60,041 bases of DNA from Beroe ovata (GCA_946803715.1 CAMPET010000028.1:292795-352835), one strand, 5' to 3'. Positions 16,422 through 30,300 are shown, counted from the first letter of the stretch. Made by a program: numbers and translations. The notes: generated by a model from the letters alone, not told the origin.

Positions 16422-19400
16422 TTAAGTCTCACCTAAATCAGACGTTTCTCTCGTAAGTGTAGCTTCTTCAGGGTCTGATCTAGCTGCAGACTTAGCCCGT
16501 TCCCTGATCTTGGTAATTCGCTGCTGTATGATCGCTTTCTGTCGAGCTGACTCCTGGGGCAAGAGATAGTTTAGAAGTCAGCAGTATTAAGATGAAGGGT
16601 CCTAATGGCGTGAGTTGAAAATGTGGTAGTACTTAAGAAGTTGACAGAGTCAGTTTCTGCCGTTACATCCATATATCCGCGTATTTCCCGTATTTTATGC
16701 TCGCGTATAGGCTTGATAGGCCTTGCAAAACAATATTGGTTTCTAGGAAATCTGGTATTTTCCTGTATGTTCGTGTGACATATCTGGTGACTCGCGTATT
16801 TCCTGTATGTTCATTGTTCCCGTTATACCTGTGAAGTGACGAGTTGCAACTGTGTCTTATCACGCTCCATTGCATCGAGCAACTCCTCGGCTTCAGCTTG
16901 GATAGCATCGCGTTTCATAGCTCCTGGGTTATAGGTAGTGAATGTGAGCGATATGTCCAAATATCTCCATACCGATAAATGAGACCCGATAATCAGCCCC
17001 TTTTAAAAAGTTACTTTCATTAACCAAATGGGTCAATTGGGAGGGATTGTGGTGAATTGGGGTGGATTGAGGGTGAATTGGGGTGGATTAAAGTGAATTG
17101 GGGTGGATTAAGGTGAATTGGGGTGGATTAAAGTGAATTGGGGGTGAATTGGGGATGAGTTTTTTCTCGCCCACCTGGCCCACTGGCCGTCATTTGTCGG
17201 GCTCGTATCCTGGCTCTCAACTGCTCCGCCTGTTTGCTCCTCTGCCGTGACTTGGCCAGCTCGGCGGAGGTGGCTTGCCGCATGACGGAGTCCAGAACTT
17301 CCTGTTTGTCACCCAGCTTGTCCGATACTTGTTTCTGTATCTGAATGGGGTGCAAGTTCATGAATACTAACTTCTTATGAGTGAATACCTAATTTGGATT
17401 GAAATTTGCAAGATGAGAATTGAGAACGGTTCACAGTGAGAAGACGGAGTTTCAAAGTGGGAAGATGAAGTTAATGCTGGAACTAAAAATTGGAAAAGAG
17501 AGGATAAGGAGTGAGAGCTCAAGCTGAAACCTCGATAGATGATCGGGATGCTTCCCTCTGCATTGTCTTCTTGTTGCTTTCTAGTTCTTCTGTGGTGTCA
17601 GAAGTTTGCGCTTTGGCAGCTTCCTTTTTCTTGGCCAGAATTTCTAAACAAGAAGAGGTGTGTCAAATATGTCAAATTAACGTCTGTACGGAGTGGTGTT
17701 AATATGAAATGTTGCCGGATTGAATAACACCAGAATAACGCGGTGTCAACAGGGAGTTTTGTCAGTATAAAGTGGTGTAGGTATGAGAATGAGATTGGAG
17801 AGTGATTAGTCAATGAAGAAGTGAGGACTGATAATTGTGGTGTCAAAGTTACGCATGGTAAACCTGCGAGTCTCTCTTTGGCAGCACTCTCCCCTGTCAT
17901 GTTCTGTTCCCGGATAATTGTCTGTGATCGAGCAAAATCACTGAACATTGACCTGACAAGACATATCTGAAGATAACCTAATGCTCACATTTAATTCAGA
18001 ACAAGATGTCATCTTCTGAGAAAAAGTTTTCCGTCTTTTTCTCCCAATTTTATCAGTTTCACCGTTTTCAACCTCATTTTCTCCTCCTCTGCCTCTCTTC
18101 TATCCTTGATCTGCATCTTAAGATGCATCTTAGCCATCATGGCACGCTTCTGGACCTCTTTCTGCGCTGTAATCTGGTTTATCTGTCGCTGATGACTGTT
18201 CTTCAGTCGCGAGTACATTTCGTCTATCTCGGCTTGGGTTAGTGATTGAAGATTTGCCTTCTTCCGTTCATTCTGAGCAATAAATCGAGGAAAATTCCAG
18301 CAGTTAGCAATGAATTTTCAATTATTCAACAGTTAACAATTATAATCGTGGCTCCTTCTCCAATCTTCATATTTCACTTTCTCAAGCACGATCAGAACAG
18401 ATCAATTTCCCAAACCTCTTCATCCTGATCTCCTCGTATCCCCGCCAACAGCTCCCTCTCTTCACTCGTCAACCTCGCTCCCTCCCCCTCAGCAGCAATC
18501 CTATCCAACACCCCCTTCTTCTGTTCGTAGAGGGCAGTTGCATCCTGCGCGGATCTGGCCGATTGATCCGCCAGGTCGGTAAGTAGGAGGTCGAGGTTGT
18601 CTTGGTTCTTCTCTTTCAGGGATTTCCGTGCTTCGCGTTTGAGGGAAACTTGCTTTCGGAATGCGTTTGTTCGTTTCGTGAGACTCTGAAATGGTGATGT
18701 GCATCACATGAGTTAGGAAATTAAGTGAATCATGAGGTTGTTAAAAGTTTAATCACTGGGTAAATCAAAGATTGGTCACTTCCCCGATGTCAGTTACTCA
18801 ATACCTCAGATACATCCGTATTTTGACGTGCCTCGTGATCTTCTGGAGTTGCTTTCCCCAATATGACGTCACAGAGGTTGCTATAGCAACCAGACATCAA
18901 CTCGCCGTGAAGTTGCTGTCGCTTCTGGAGAATACGATTTTCAAGTCTCGAAATTTAGGGTTTGTTGAAGCTTTCAAGTGAAAGTGGGTAGCAGTGATTT
19001 GAATATCGAGATATTCGAAACCAAAACATTCGCAATTTCATCGTGACAAGAAACCTCCGTGAGATCACCAACTCCCATATCCGCCAGAGACTCCAACATA
19101 GCTCCACTCTCCTTCTCCTGTACTTCCTGGATATCTGCCAAAATTGACACCGCCGCCTCCTCCACCTGTTCTGATACTGTCTTATTCTCATCCGTTACCA
19201 TGGGAACCAACTTGAGTGGTATCGCATCCTGGAGCAGTAGGGATTGGAGTTCCCGGAAATCGATGAGTCGTTCCTCGGTTTCGGCATCGTCAGCCGCTCC
19301 CCGGACTGATTTGAGGTGGCGGAGGCGAATACGGCGGATTGATTGTAGCTTCTCCTCGATTTCAGGGGCAGGGGTGGTCTTGATTCCGTCCAGTTCTTCC

Positions 19401-22400
19401 CGCGACAAAACCTACGAAATCACAAGAAATCAGGCAATGGATACGGTGAACATAGCCGTGGCGTAATCGGCAAATCAGAGTACGAAAATCAGTGGAATTT
19501 TACCTCCAATTTGGCGATTTTCTGTACGATATCCATGAACACCGCCCTCTCCATGCTATGACTTTGCTCCATCAACTGTATGATAGAGTTCCTCAGTTCC
19601 ACTGCATGAGCTTCCCCACCGGACGATATGATCTCTGGTAAAGCCTCCTCCACATCTTCCTCTTTCTTCCTCCTGTCCTTCCTTGCCAAAATCCTTTGTT
19701 TTGCAAGGAACATCTGGTGTTTCCTCGCCTCTTCCACCCTCTCCTCCCCAGCGCGCGCTGCTCCAAACACCATCGCCGCAGCGTCCAGCTCAGAATTCCT
19801 CCGTGCTCTCAACTGTTCTCTCCTCAACTTGAGGAGGGCTAGCTGCCGCTCCCTCTCGCTCCCCAACCTCCCCTCCTCGCCGTGGAGTTGGGAGAGGAGG
19901 GCATCGCGCTCGGCATCGTAATTCCGGGATAGTTTAGAGAGGAGGTCTCGAGCGGAGACTGTCTCCCGGTGAAGTGCTTCCTAAGAGAGAGGAGGGATGT
20001 GAATTTATTGTTTGCCCCAAGTATTCCATTCGATGATTCTACCAAGATATTTCCAAATATATTATTTGATAATTTTAGAAAATATTAAGATGAAGTTTTG
20101 AGCAGTGTTGATTGAGACATCACTATTTTCTTTGCCTGGCGATGCTTATAGGCCCTGCTGACGTGAAGTTAGGACTATCATCGATAGACGAGACTATCAT
20201 CGATAGGCAATATTATTTCCTCTACCTTTTTTCTACCTTTTACCAGCAGCCAACAGGTTCAAGCGGTATTTTCAGACCTACTGAATACTAGTAGCATTGC
20301 TATCCCCAATGAAGACAAATATTCCAGACGATATTTTACTGAAATATTTCACAAACCTTTTCATCCTCCCGTTTCATCATTTCATCCATCTCCTCATCCA
20401 CCTCCCTCTTCGTAGCCCCGGACTCCAGCCTCCATTTCCGGTACTCCAACCTCTTCTTTATCTTCTCCTTCTGACGACGTTTAGTCGCTGTCTCGTCCTC
20501 GTCTAGTCGCTGTCTCACGTTGATAAACCCTTGGTATAGTTCATTCGCTTCCTCTTCCCTGCCTATAGGTGAAGAAAGTAAATCACATGAAACCATGGAA
20601 TTCAAGTTTCAGCCGTTGACCCATTGACCCAAATCCAGACAAAACTATATAATAGTGCAATACTCGATAGCTTGACATTCTAGCAAGTATAGTGCCGCAC
20701 AATACTGTATCACATGGTTATGGTAAAACGCACGGAAACTCAGGCCACAGTTTATTAACCCGCACGCATGCAGAAACTCCAAATTTACCTGCAGCTCGCA
20801 GTTGTTTCTCCCTTAGTTTCAGTTGGAGAACTTTCTTCTGTTTGTCCTTCTCCGACATCCGAGCCCACTCAGCCGCTCCCATTTGATGTTCCAACATTTG
20901 CAGTATAAGCGTGTCCTGTGAGTAAATTTGATCTTAACCTGCATGGAACGGAAATCTATAAAAATCATATTGTCGGTTCTGAAATGAGAATGGAAACTCG
21001 TGTTTCCTTCGCCCATCACACTTCATGTACCTAAAGTTCCGGTATGCAGTTTTAATATGAACTTTCTGTGAATACTACATTTACAGTTTGGACTTTTTAA
21101 CGAATAGTTCGACCCTCTCAAAAGAGACCGTAGGGGTTGAATATCAATTTCTCTCACTCGAGGACAATTCCTACCTTCAAGTGATCGTACTTCTTGTCCA
21201 ACTCTCTGATCAGACCCAGCTCCTCCCCCTCCCCATCCTCCTGGTCTCCCCTCCTCGGAGCAAACACCACGGCCGCGATGTTGTCCATCCAGCCCTCGGC
21301 AACAGCTCGCTTGTGCGTCACCGACATGCTCATCACTTCGGGCAGACCCTAATTGGGGGAAGGGGGAGTTAGTAGTGAGTTTCCACCATCAGAAACAAGA
21401 ATACTCTAATTGGGAATAGACCCTAATTGGGGAGGGGGAGCTAGTTCCAACATCAGAGATAAGAATACTCTGCCAGTCCGAATAACTGATAAACAGTTGT
21501 TTTGACATCAACAAAGAACGGATTTGTGATCTGATTTTGAAAGCTTCACGACAATTGCCTTGTCTCTCAGAAATTTTCACAAAACAAAACCTTGTGTTTG
21601 ACATTGCTCAGTATGATGGCCTGTTCCTCTTCATGCTTCTCGTTTAACATCACCATCATCCTGATCGTTGCTTCCTTCATTCTCCGGGATTCGTAGTCAT
21701 CATGTCGGGCTTTCTCATCGCCTATCTCAGTGTTGTACTCCTGCGAAAATATAGGCACGAAATTTCAAATTTGAGGGGAATTGAGGTGAAATGTGAAATA
21801 AGTAGGAAGGTCTGAAATCAGCAACTTCTTTCCGTCAACGACACAAAAAATATCATGGATTTTCTGATGATTTTGATGAAATGCAATCTTACCACGTTAT
21901 CAATTTCACGCAGTACATTCCCCAGATTCAACACTACACCATTCCCCAGACACGTTCTGTTCTGTGTTTGCAATGTGCTCAGTTCCTCCACACTCGGTAC
22001 CGAGTCAGCGATCCCCTCCCTCCATTTCTTGCGGTCCTCCCGCAGTAAGCCTGGAGAGAAGAGGGGAAAATAGGTGAGAAAATTAGTTAATTGGTGAGGA
22101 AAGAAGTGAGGAGGTAATTGGTGAGGAAATAAGTGAAGAAACTGGTGGGGAAAAAGTGAGGAAATTGGTGAGGAGTTGATTGCCGATTGGTGGGGGACAA
22201 AAGGAAAATTCGCCATTTTTCACTATCAGCACCGCCCCGGTGAGTATATTGTATGTATTTCCTAGTTATCAGAGTCTTGCAATAAGAAACCCTCCTCCCC
22301 ATCCTATGCCTATTAGGGAGAATTCTCCCATTGCTTTAGTTTAGTTAGCTTAAGGCTTGTTAAGCTTAAGACTTAGTTTCGACATGTTATATTTGAAGAC

Positions 22401-25400
22401 TTTTAAGCTGAAGACTTATTAAGCTTAAGACTTATTAAGCTTAAGACTAAATATGCTTATTAAGATGGTTTGACACCATTATCATATTGAATTATTAAAT
22501 AGAGCTATTCACTCCCTCTCCCCTCCCTATATACCGATCTATACCTACCTATTTCGTGTTGTCGATCCCTCCTGGTAATCGCTAGAACAGTACTCAACTG
22601 CTCTGGCTCCACACTGTCTACGAGTTGCTGTAACATCTCCCTCTCTCCCTCATGCTTCAAGTGAACCAGGGACACCAGTGTCTCTTGTAACTCGTCTACA
22701 GGGGTAGTAGGTGGGGTGGAGAATGATACAGGGTTTGTCAGCAAAAAGTGGACAGAGTTACAACTATTACTAAATAAACGTCCATTTCGTTAGTCCACTT
22801 TTTGGACACACACAGTATTTTTGCCGGCGAGGGGTTTCAAATGAATTCGATCAAGTGGCAGCGTAACTATAGTCTGAGGGACGGGGATATTAGATGCGTA
22901 GGAATTATAAGTACTCGGGATTTCCACCAATGTCACTTTGAGAGAGTGGTAATGATACTTATCAACTTTTTGGTGAATAAGTGACCCTCTCATTACCACT
23001 CTATGTTATTATCACTTTTCCACAATCGACCCGATAAATTAACCGAATATAAGAGAAAAATGAGATAGCAAATTCTCTGTCAATACGAGGAAAGTGTCGA
23101 TATCATAGCAGATCTAACCCGCTTCCACAGTACTGATATCAATGTCATGTCCATCTCCGACGAGGCCCGTCTTGGAGTTAGCTCTCACGAGCTGATTCCT
23201 CCTTGCCGAGATCCGAGCCCTGGCTAGTGCTGCCTGACGCTCCTTCTCGGATAAATCCCTGGTGAGAAAAGTAACAATTAGGGAAAGCAAAAGTGAGAGC
23301 AAAGTCCAGGTTAATATGCGAGAATCTAAAGTAATTGGACACTATAGTCACGTCCGATTTAGACACCAGAAGGCAGAAGTAGTCATCATTGAACGAATCC
23401 AATATTTGAATTCCCATTTGAAAGAGCGCTGCATCAAATCGATACTCAAATATGGGACAAAAATTCCGGATCCCCAGTACCTCTCTCCCTTCTTAGTCAC
23501 CATGCCCAACACCAGCATGGCCTCCTCCAGGGTCCCCTGCTGTAACATCTTCTGTTCCAGACGCATCTTGACCCTCATGGCCTGTCTCTCGCGGGCAAGT
23601 GAGAACTCATTGTCAGCAGCCCGGAGTCGATGCATGAGCGCGTCTTTCTCTGCTTCGTACCTGCGCGTGATACCGGGATATTTAGAGTGTTTTCCAACTA
23701 TCGACTTTTACGTGAGACAAACTACACGTATAGTAGTTTAAATTTTCATAGCGTGTCATTTCAAAGAAATCATTTCATATTTTGGCCCTCTGCCAACATG
23801 AATTGTGTCATCTTGTTAAGGCTCTCAGCATCTTGATCTACTTCTATATTTCCCCTTCCAGTAAACCCTTATTTCACTCGGTGATCTGAAAAGTCGCAGC
23901 GCGCGGAGTATTTGGGTCACGCAGCGCGGGAACATTCCAGTGCAGACTGCATACCTGGCAGTAAGAACCTCATCCAAGTTGTCCTGAGCCCCTACCACCA
24001 CATTTCCATCCTCATCCACGTACTCTACAACTTCCACCTCAGTACCGTCTTCCAGAACATTCTTACGCTGCTGTCTCTTCAGTTTCTTCCTGCGATAAAT
24101 CACTTGAGTCACATCTCGATAAATTGTCGGTGTTGCGCGTCACTTCTCGACCCATGAAAATCATTGATTCTTGTTATTTCTAACTCGTATACCACTCAAA
24201 AACGATCAAAAAGTGTCCTAAAAACGTCCGGAATCACTCACTTCTCATCCAAAGCTCGTAGATACTCCTCCTTTGACAGACCCAGCATTTCTATCATTCC
24301 CTGCTCATTGGCCAGAGCCTCAGCCAGCATAGCATCAACTTCATGACCACGACCTTCTTTTCGCATTTTCCGTGCTTTGAGTCGCATTTCGGCTATCCTA
24401 GAGGTAGGAGAATTTGGTGAAAAAAATATGTTGCCTCCTTTACAAAGGACTGATTCAAGACTGTCGAAGGGTGACAATTGCGATGATTGTTGGTCAAATT
24501 TAAAGTGTTGCTGTTTGAGGCTGTATATTTCCTACTTTTTCTGTTGCTCCTGCTGTGACAGCAACGCCCATTCCTGTTCCCCCATACTCTTGATAAGAGC
24601 TGCCGCGTACAGTTTGTCCTTCAGAAGATCGTACTTCCGTTCTAGTTCCTCTGCGAGCTGTCATGACAGAAATTACTATGATAATAGTCAATTAAAAATC
24701 ATGTTTTATCTACCTAATGCATGTTGTAGAATTTCGCGGCTTAATTTCATTTTTAATCGCTGTTAAATGAGAAAAAGTTAGCTTCTGATATCTACATTCT
24801 ACACATATGTCGGATCTTGACTATTGTATTTACTTTGACTTACGGTATTTACTTTGATTAATTATTTGCTATTATCGTGACGATTATCATGGTAAAATTA
24901 GAATGTACTTATAATTATTTTTGAAACCCTTAGAGGTGCCCCACGAGGTTTTCAATCATCAATCTCACATAGAATTCAATCGGCGTTGAATGAGAAAGGT
25001 TAGTTTCTGATATCTACATTCTACACATGTGTCGAATCTTGACTCGCATACCTGTTCAGATTTATCGAGAAGGACCGGTGTGAAGCACACGTTTGCCACT
25101 GATCCGACTATACCAGCGTTCACGTTGTGATGTAGCGTGATCTTTAGACTAGCTAGTTCCAACATTGTCTGAGAAAAGGATAGGAATTCTTCAAGTGTTC
25201 GAGAAGGATACATTATGGGTTTGTCAAGTGTTCGGGAAGGATACATTGTGGGTCTGTCAAGTGTTTGTCAAGGGTCAGTCGCTGTCAAGTGCAAGTGTGC
25301 GTCAAGCAACTGATTTATGAATTCATCAACCTTGTTCGAGAAATGCCGTAAGTTCTCTCGATATCTCTTAAAACAAGCGATCACAATTCACGAGGAATAG

Positions 25401-27391
25401 ATGAAACACGCAATGCTATAGCCGACTGTAGTGTATTCGGATGATAAGCTGTGCTTTCAGAATTCACACACAGGGGGGTCTGCAGTTAATCAGTCAACTG
25501 TCAAGTGTGTTCAGGTATAGGAATTTAGAAAAGTTACAGCTTAGAATATTGATTAATTGGAGAAGCCATTATTTAACTCCTCCTAGGGTCCCAGGGACTG
25601 AAAGCTATTCGAATAAGCTGTTTCAAGACGGAATTTTACTAACTCTGAATTACCTAACTACACTAGCTTTTATGATGATGGATGGTGAAAAATGCGCGTC
25701 TTCCAGTTTTCTCTTACCATATCGTGAAGTGAGGAGATACTATCGCCAATATCCCGTACATGACAATCGATCAACTCCGCCAGCATTTCAACCTTCGCCT
25801 CTCTCCTCACCCCCTCACCATCTTCACTACCGCCGTTACACCGATACTTCACTCTTTTTATCATGGAGGTGAGTTTAATACTGGCGGCAGCGGTGAGAAG
25901 ACGTCGCTGTTCCTCATGGAGTTGGACCGTGGTGAGGGAGGATTCCTCATCGAACACGGCTGAGAGAGGGACAATATTGAGTGCAATAATTTGAAATTAT
26001 TGCAATTACAAATCAATAATATGCATTTATGCGGACAAAGGGGTTCAAGATTGGTGCATATAAAATCTGATTTCTATCAACATCATACTCAGGGCTTTGA
26101 GTTGGCTCTGAACTTCATTCCACTGGTCATGTAAATCCTTCATCTTCTCAGCAACTCCCCCCTCCGTTTCCTCTGCTCCCCCTTCCGTTCCCACTGCTCC
26201 CACTCCCTCATCCTCCTCATTCTCTTTGCCCGGCTCCGGTATGTCTAGCAGGATGCCAGTGAGGAGGGAAAGCTCCACGAGGTGATGTTTGTGTAAACAT
26301 GTGATCAGGTACTCCTGGTAAGAAGGGGATTTAAATAGGGTGAATTGATGAACAACAAATATCAGATATCTTGACACGTTCATTTCACTTTTTCAGGCGA
26401 AAAACATAGGTCCCATTGATGTATTTCCCCCCAGAATAATGCCCATAATTTCCCGTAATACCCTGTACGCTGATATGCTGTACTGTATTGACGCGTAATC
26501 CCGTACGAGTGACGTCATTCCTCTACCACCCAGTGGAGCCTTCTTTCCCCATACATCCGTATAACCTGAGAATATTCTAGTTTGGTGGAAAATTATCGTG
26601 AACAGAGTTGCGCGGACAGAGTTGCGCGGACAGAGTTACGCGGACAGAAACACGTGGACAGAAACACGTGGACACAGTTACGAAATTCAGAGTTACGAAA
26701 TTCATGTTCCCGTAACTTAGTATAGGGGTGCTAACTTGTATTATAGGGGAACAAGTTAGAGGAAACATGACTTGTGCACAAGTGGGCTGTTATACAGACT
26801 TCAGTATACGATTGTCCAAGTCAGTTTCATCCTTCAAATATTCGGCATGCAAAGAGGCTGAATCTACTCACTGTTAAGGAAAGCTCGGGCTGCCATCCTC
26901 ACGACACTTTTACACGTGACACTGACATAAGTCACGTGATCCCTGATGACCATTATTCTCAGCAGATGCGAGAGGTAACAGAGTGTCACGTGGTCGGGTA
27001 GCGAGGTCACGTGACCCAGTATTAGGTTTCCATAGTAGCAGAGTAGAGATGTGAAGGTAGGCGAGGAGTTGGATGATAGGATGTGGTCAACTTCACGACT
27101 GAAATCGGAGGTTCGCAAGGGTTGGTAGGGGTCAGCAGGGGCAAGTTTGGGGTCAGCAGGGAATCATTGATTAATTTCAAACAGCAATTCTATCTAATGG
27201 GTTTCTACTAAAATCCTGATAATCACATTGAACCTGTATTGTGTTAGGGATAACATCAAGTCAGGGGACTGGTTTAGATGAATTCTGGACTGTTCGTCCT
27301 GGAATTTGCTCGTCCTTGACAGTTTCTCTTCTTCAGATAAGTCTTCATCCTGGAGCAGAGTGCCATCAAATTTTGCTCGTGAAGGTTTCAT
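16422..27391 (-). CDS. Large coiled-coil repeat protein, downstream frame (unnamed)
   Basis: Not assigned to a known function. 27 exons in gene order: 27391-27234, 27098-26872, 26565-26462, 26314-26089, 25959-25718, 25168-25052, 24657-24536, 24397-24242, 24089-23955, 23660-23481, 23258-23119, 22695-22549, 22050-21893, 21740-21591, 21348-21175, 20915-20789, 20562-20357, 19980-19504, 19411-19055, 18924-18805, 18685-18416, 18272-18073, 17952-17864, 17643-17531, 17340-17175, 16920-16829 and 16550-16422. All phases agree; 4,782 nt, 1,593 aa. No membrane segment or signal peptide is evident. After about residue 320 it is mostly charged alpha-helix. A module of about 440 residues occurs twice: ELERKYDLLKDKL near 363 and ELDKKYDHLKDTL near 803; YEAEKDALMHRL near 497 and YDAERDALLSQL near 940. 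The ATG at 27391 overlaps the upstream frame's TGA, and both lie in one continuous open exon, so this is probably the C-terminal part of one gene. Vertebrate CCDC162-type proteins are a possible relative, unverified. Confidence 0.8.
17035..17155. repeat. ~19-bp minisatellite in intron
   Basis: Repeated GGTGAATTGGGGTGGATTA units between coiled-coil exons 16920 and 17175. Confidence 0.85.
22050..22200. repeat. GA-rich tandem repeat abutting an exon
   Basis: Degenerate GAGGAAATTGGTGAGGAAAGAAGT units begin almost at the acceptor of the exon ending at 22050 (minus strand), forming a purine-rich intron end on the + strand (pyrimidine-rich on the transcript). Confidence 0.7.
22335..22450. repeat. 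AAGCTTAAGACTTATT tandem repeat
   Basis: Several 13-17 bp units built on AGCTTAAGACTT lie in the intron between exons 22695 and 22050. Confidence 0.75.
22743..22803. repeat. 61-bp element with perfect 11-bp terminal inverted repeats
   Basis: AAAAAGTGGAC at 22743-22753 and its exact reverse complement at 22793-22803 bound a short AT-rich centre inside an intron. This is MITE-like, but no target duplication was proven. Confidence 0.6.
22943..23002. repeat. 60-bp fold-back with perfect 13-bp arms
   Basis: AGAGTGGTAATGA at 22943-22955 is matched by TCATTACCACTCT at 22990-23002, in the same intron as the 22743 element. Confidence 0.65.
24765..25046. repeat. Duplicated ~65-bp intron segment
   Basis: CTGATATCTACATTCTACAC and flanking bases at about 24784 recur with a few changes at about 25009, just before the coiled-coil exon at 25052-25168. 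Confidence 0.75.
26590..26680. repeat. GCGGACAGAGTT tandem repeat
   Basis: Units of GGACAGAGTTGCGC grading into GGACAGAAACACGT; intronic between 26565 and 26872. Confidence 0.75.
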
Positions 27392-30300
27392 TTTGATTCC
27401 GAGAATATATAGTCTATGGTGGAATCGTATTTGGAGATCATGAGTCGATTATCGATCTCCAAAGCAGTCACAACAAATTTCATCACATACTGGTAGCAGT
27501 ACGGAATACCCAACGTCGCAAATATCCAACAATTCTGTTGGCTATTCCCGACATTGGGTATTCTAGAAGTTGGGTATTCCGTACCCCAATCTCATCAACT
27601 TACCTTCAGCAACTGCCACTCAGTCATCACACTCTGACACACCAGTGTCATCTGTGTCGGCAAGAGACCCCAGCACGATCCCGCTGAAACCACATCCACC
27701 CCATGTGACTCAAGATACTCTCGTGTTATTGGAGGAGAGGGTCCGGTGAAAGAGGCGCTGTCAGTGGAAGAGGGGTCACCAGTGGAGGAGGCGCCAGAAG
27801 TGAGTTTTTGCGGAGTGTCAGGCTCGGGGATTGAGCTTGGAGCGTGTGCTGAAGCGAATGGTTCGGGTTTCTCCGGGTTTTTACCCGAGTTTTGTGACAT
27901 AATAAGTTGGAATACATCCATCACTTCTTTATTCTGGAACGGCAAAACTTTCTTCAGGATAATCGTGAACCAGTTTTCTAGGTCTGTTTTACTGAGAATG
28001 AGAAGCATTAATAACGAGCAGAATTCTTCCAGGAAGAAGAAAAATTAGTACCAGACTCGTTTTTTAATCGGGTGTTCTTCATAATCATATACTGATTTTA
28101 GCGAGGAAGGCAAAGCAAAGAAAGGCCCGAAAAGATAGGATGAGAGGGAATTCATATTTCTTGGTGAAGATGACTGAAAACTCACCACTTGTCCTCCACT
28201 TCTACAGCACACAGCACTTGCCGGATGTTATCGTTGTAGCCAGTAGTGATGCCACTTCGAGTAGTCTGCACCAGAACTGACAACTCTAGCTTTCCCTGGG
28301 AGGGACAGATATGGTGGATCAGTGACAGATTGACATATATTATGGATCAGGAGGGTTACACAGAATTTCATCCCTGAAAAAATACTTTGACCCTTCTGAT
28401 CCATACACGAGGATCACCGGAATCACCTAAGGTGACCCTCCTGATCCACGTGCGCTTCTCTGGGGTCAAGTCGAACTTTGGTGCAACCCTCCTGATCCAC
28501 CATAAACGGATATTATGGAGGTGAAACTTGGATCAGAAATGGCAGATATACTTTCAGCGATATTTTGATATTCATTTAGTGACAAAATACTAGGGAATTC
28601 GTAACGAATTACTGACGAATAGGGCTCGTAATTGTAACGGAATAGCGAAGAATTGATTACGGAATGGTAACGGAATTGTAACAGAATAGACTCAGGATAT
28701 ATATTTCAGTACTCGCTCTCTCTCTCTATCCATACCATGGTGAGCATATCTGCGATACATGTCGTAGCTTCATCCATCTGACAGAATAACAACTCTGCCA
28801 TGAGACGAGTCTTGTGTTTAGGGGAGTGGGATACCATGTCTTTGAATATCGATGACTGAAGATGATCACTAGTGATGTAGTTGCTTTTCGGAGAAAATAC
28901 AGGTTACTGTAATACGTTATCAGGTCAAATATAAAAGACAATTGAAATAATGATTTGTGATTTCTGGAGAAAATCTTCCATTCCTTTTTGCGATATCTCG
29001 TATTGATAGTGGGCCCTTTCTCAAAACAAATTTTTGCATTAGAACCTGTTTCTTCTGCAAGGACTTAAGGAAGGATCCCGAAAGTTGCTGACTTCCCATT
29101 TCTTCACGAATTTCCTTGAGTTGACATTCTTGTTGCTTGAAGTTGACATCCACATCTTGTTTCTCGCCGGATTTCCCTGTGATAACAGAACAATAAGCAC
29201 TCCGAAAGTTTTCATTTTTCAACATCAATTTGAGGTACCATGTCCCATTCTCAAAACCTTGAAACTTATCATTCGAAAATAACTACAATCCAAATATAAA
29301 CTAAGGTCGAAACAACAACTGAAACATATTTTCCGTCCACCCCACTGTGCATGTCTGACTCACCGTTGAGAATTACGGAGAAAGTTTTCTGTTCGTCAGC
29401 ATGTTTCTGTTGAAGCAGGTAGATCATTGTCTTCCTGAGAATCTGTCTAAACGTGCCTACACGTGAAAAAGAAATTAATTAAGAGAGGATTGATACCGTT
29501 AAATCAAGAGGGAACTGAAGTGATTTCGAACATTTTTTAATAAATGAACATCGAACAAATATTTTGCCGAAGATTTTGTTCGAAATTATATTTTTGTTCG
29601 AAATAACTATGCAATTTTTAAAACCACATTATTGAGATATGAGTAGAATACCACCGACCCTCTAGAAATAGATTGTGCGAGAGCAAGTCGACATGGTGTA
29701 GCGTATGACTGTGTTGTGTGTAGCAGCATAGTATGTGTTCCGATATCCGGGTTAGAACTCTCCAGTTTTTACTCAATCTGAGATAAGAGAGATGTAGTTA
29801 GTGTGAAGATGGGTCAGGAACCGGACCCCATAGTTGATGATCGTACAAACATCGTTGATTAAACTCATCTAAACTAACGGACTTTTCACAGGAACTTACT
29901 CGTAGTTCGGATGCAGATGCATTTTCTCAAGCAGCCCCACGTAGCTCGCAGCTGCCTCGAAATCGTGATATTCTTGTAGGATGTGAATCTGAGGAATGGG
30001 CAATTCGAATGGGCAATTCGAATGGGCAATTCGAATGGGCAATTCGAAATATTGCTTACTGCTTAGAGAAAATGCTCAAATGATTCAAATTTTTGAACGG
30101 ACAGCATCATTAACCTGCTCAAGAATGTTATCATAGTACAAAATCAGGCAGTCCTGACTATTGATTCCCGATGAATTATCGTGACTTGTAGATTTTTGAA
30201 CCATCGCAACAAAGTAATTTCAAGAGACTCTGACAAACGAATCGCAGAGGTTATGACAAAAAGTTAGTGATTGCCCGAGTGAATCGGCATCATTCAATTT

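Noticed and set aside
15970-16425. 151-aa + strand frame
   Set aside because: Low-complexity hydrophobic translation with no family resemblance, and its end overlaps the terminal exon of the minus-strand gene.
26774-27001. Forward-strand frame at 26774 and other + frames across 17500-28050 and 38474-38758
   Set aside because: They are shadows of minus-strand coiled-coil exons, which have consistent splice phases.
30120-30204. Possible extra minus-strand exon (LILYYDNILEQ before a GTTAAT donor)
   Set aside because: No acceptor gives a compatible phase, and exons 30643-30553 and 29988-29900 already join cleanly in frame. An alternative first exon cannot be excluded.
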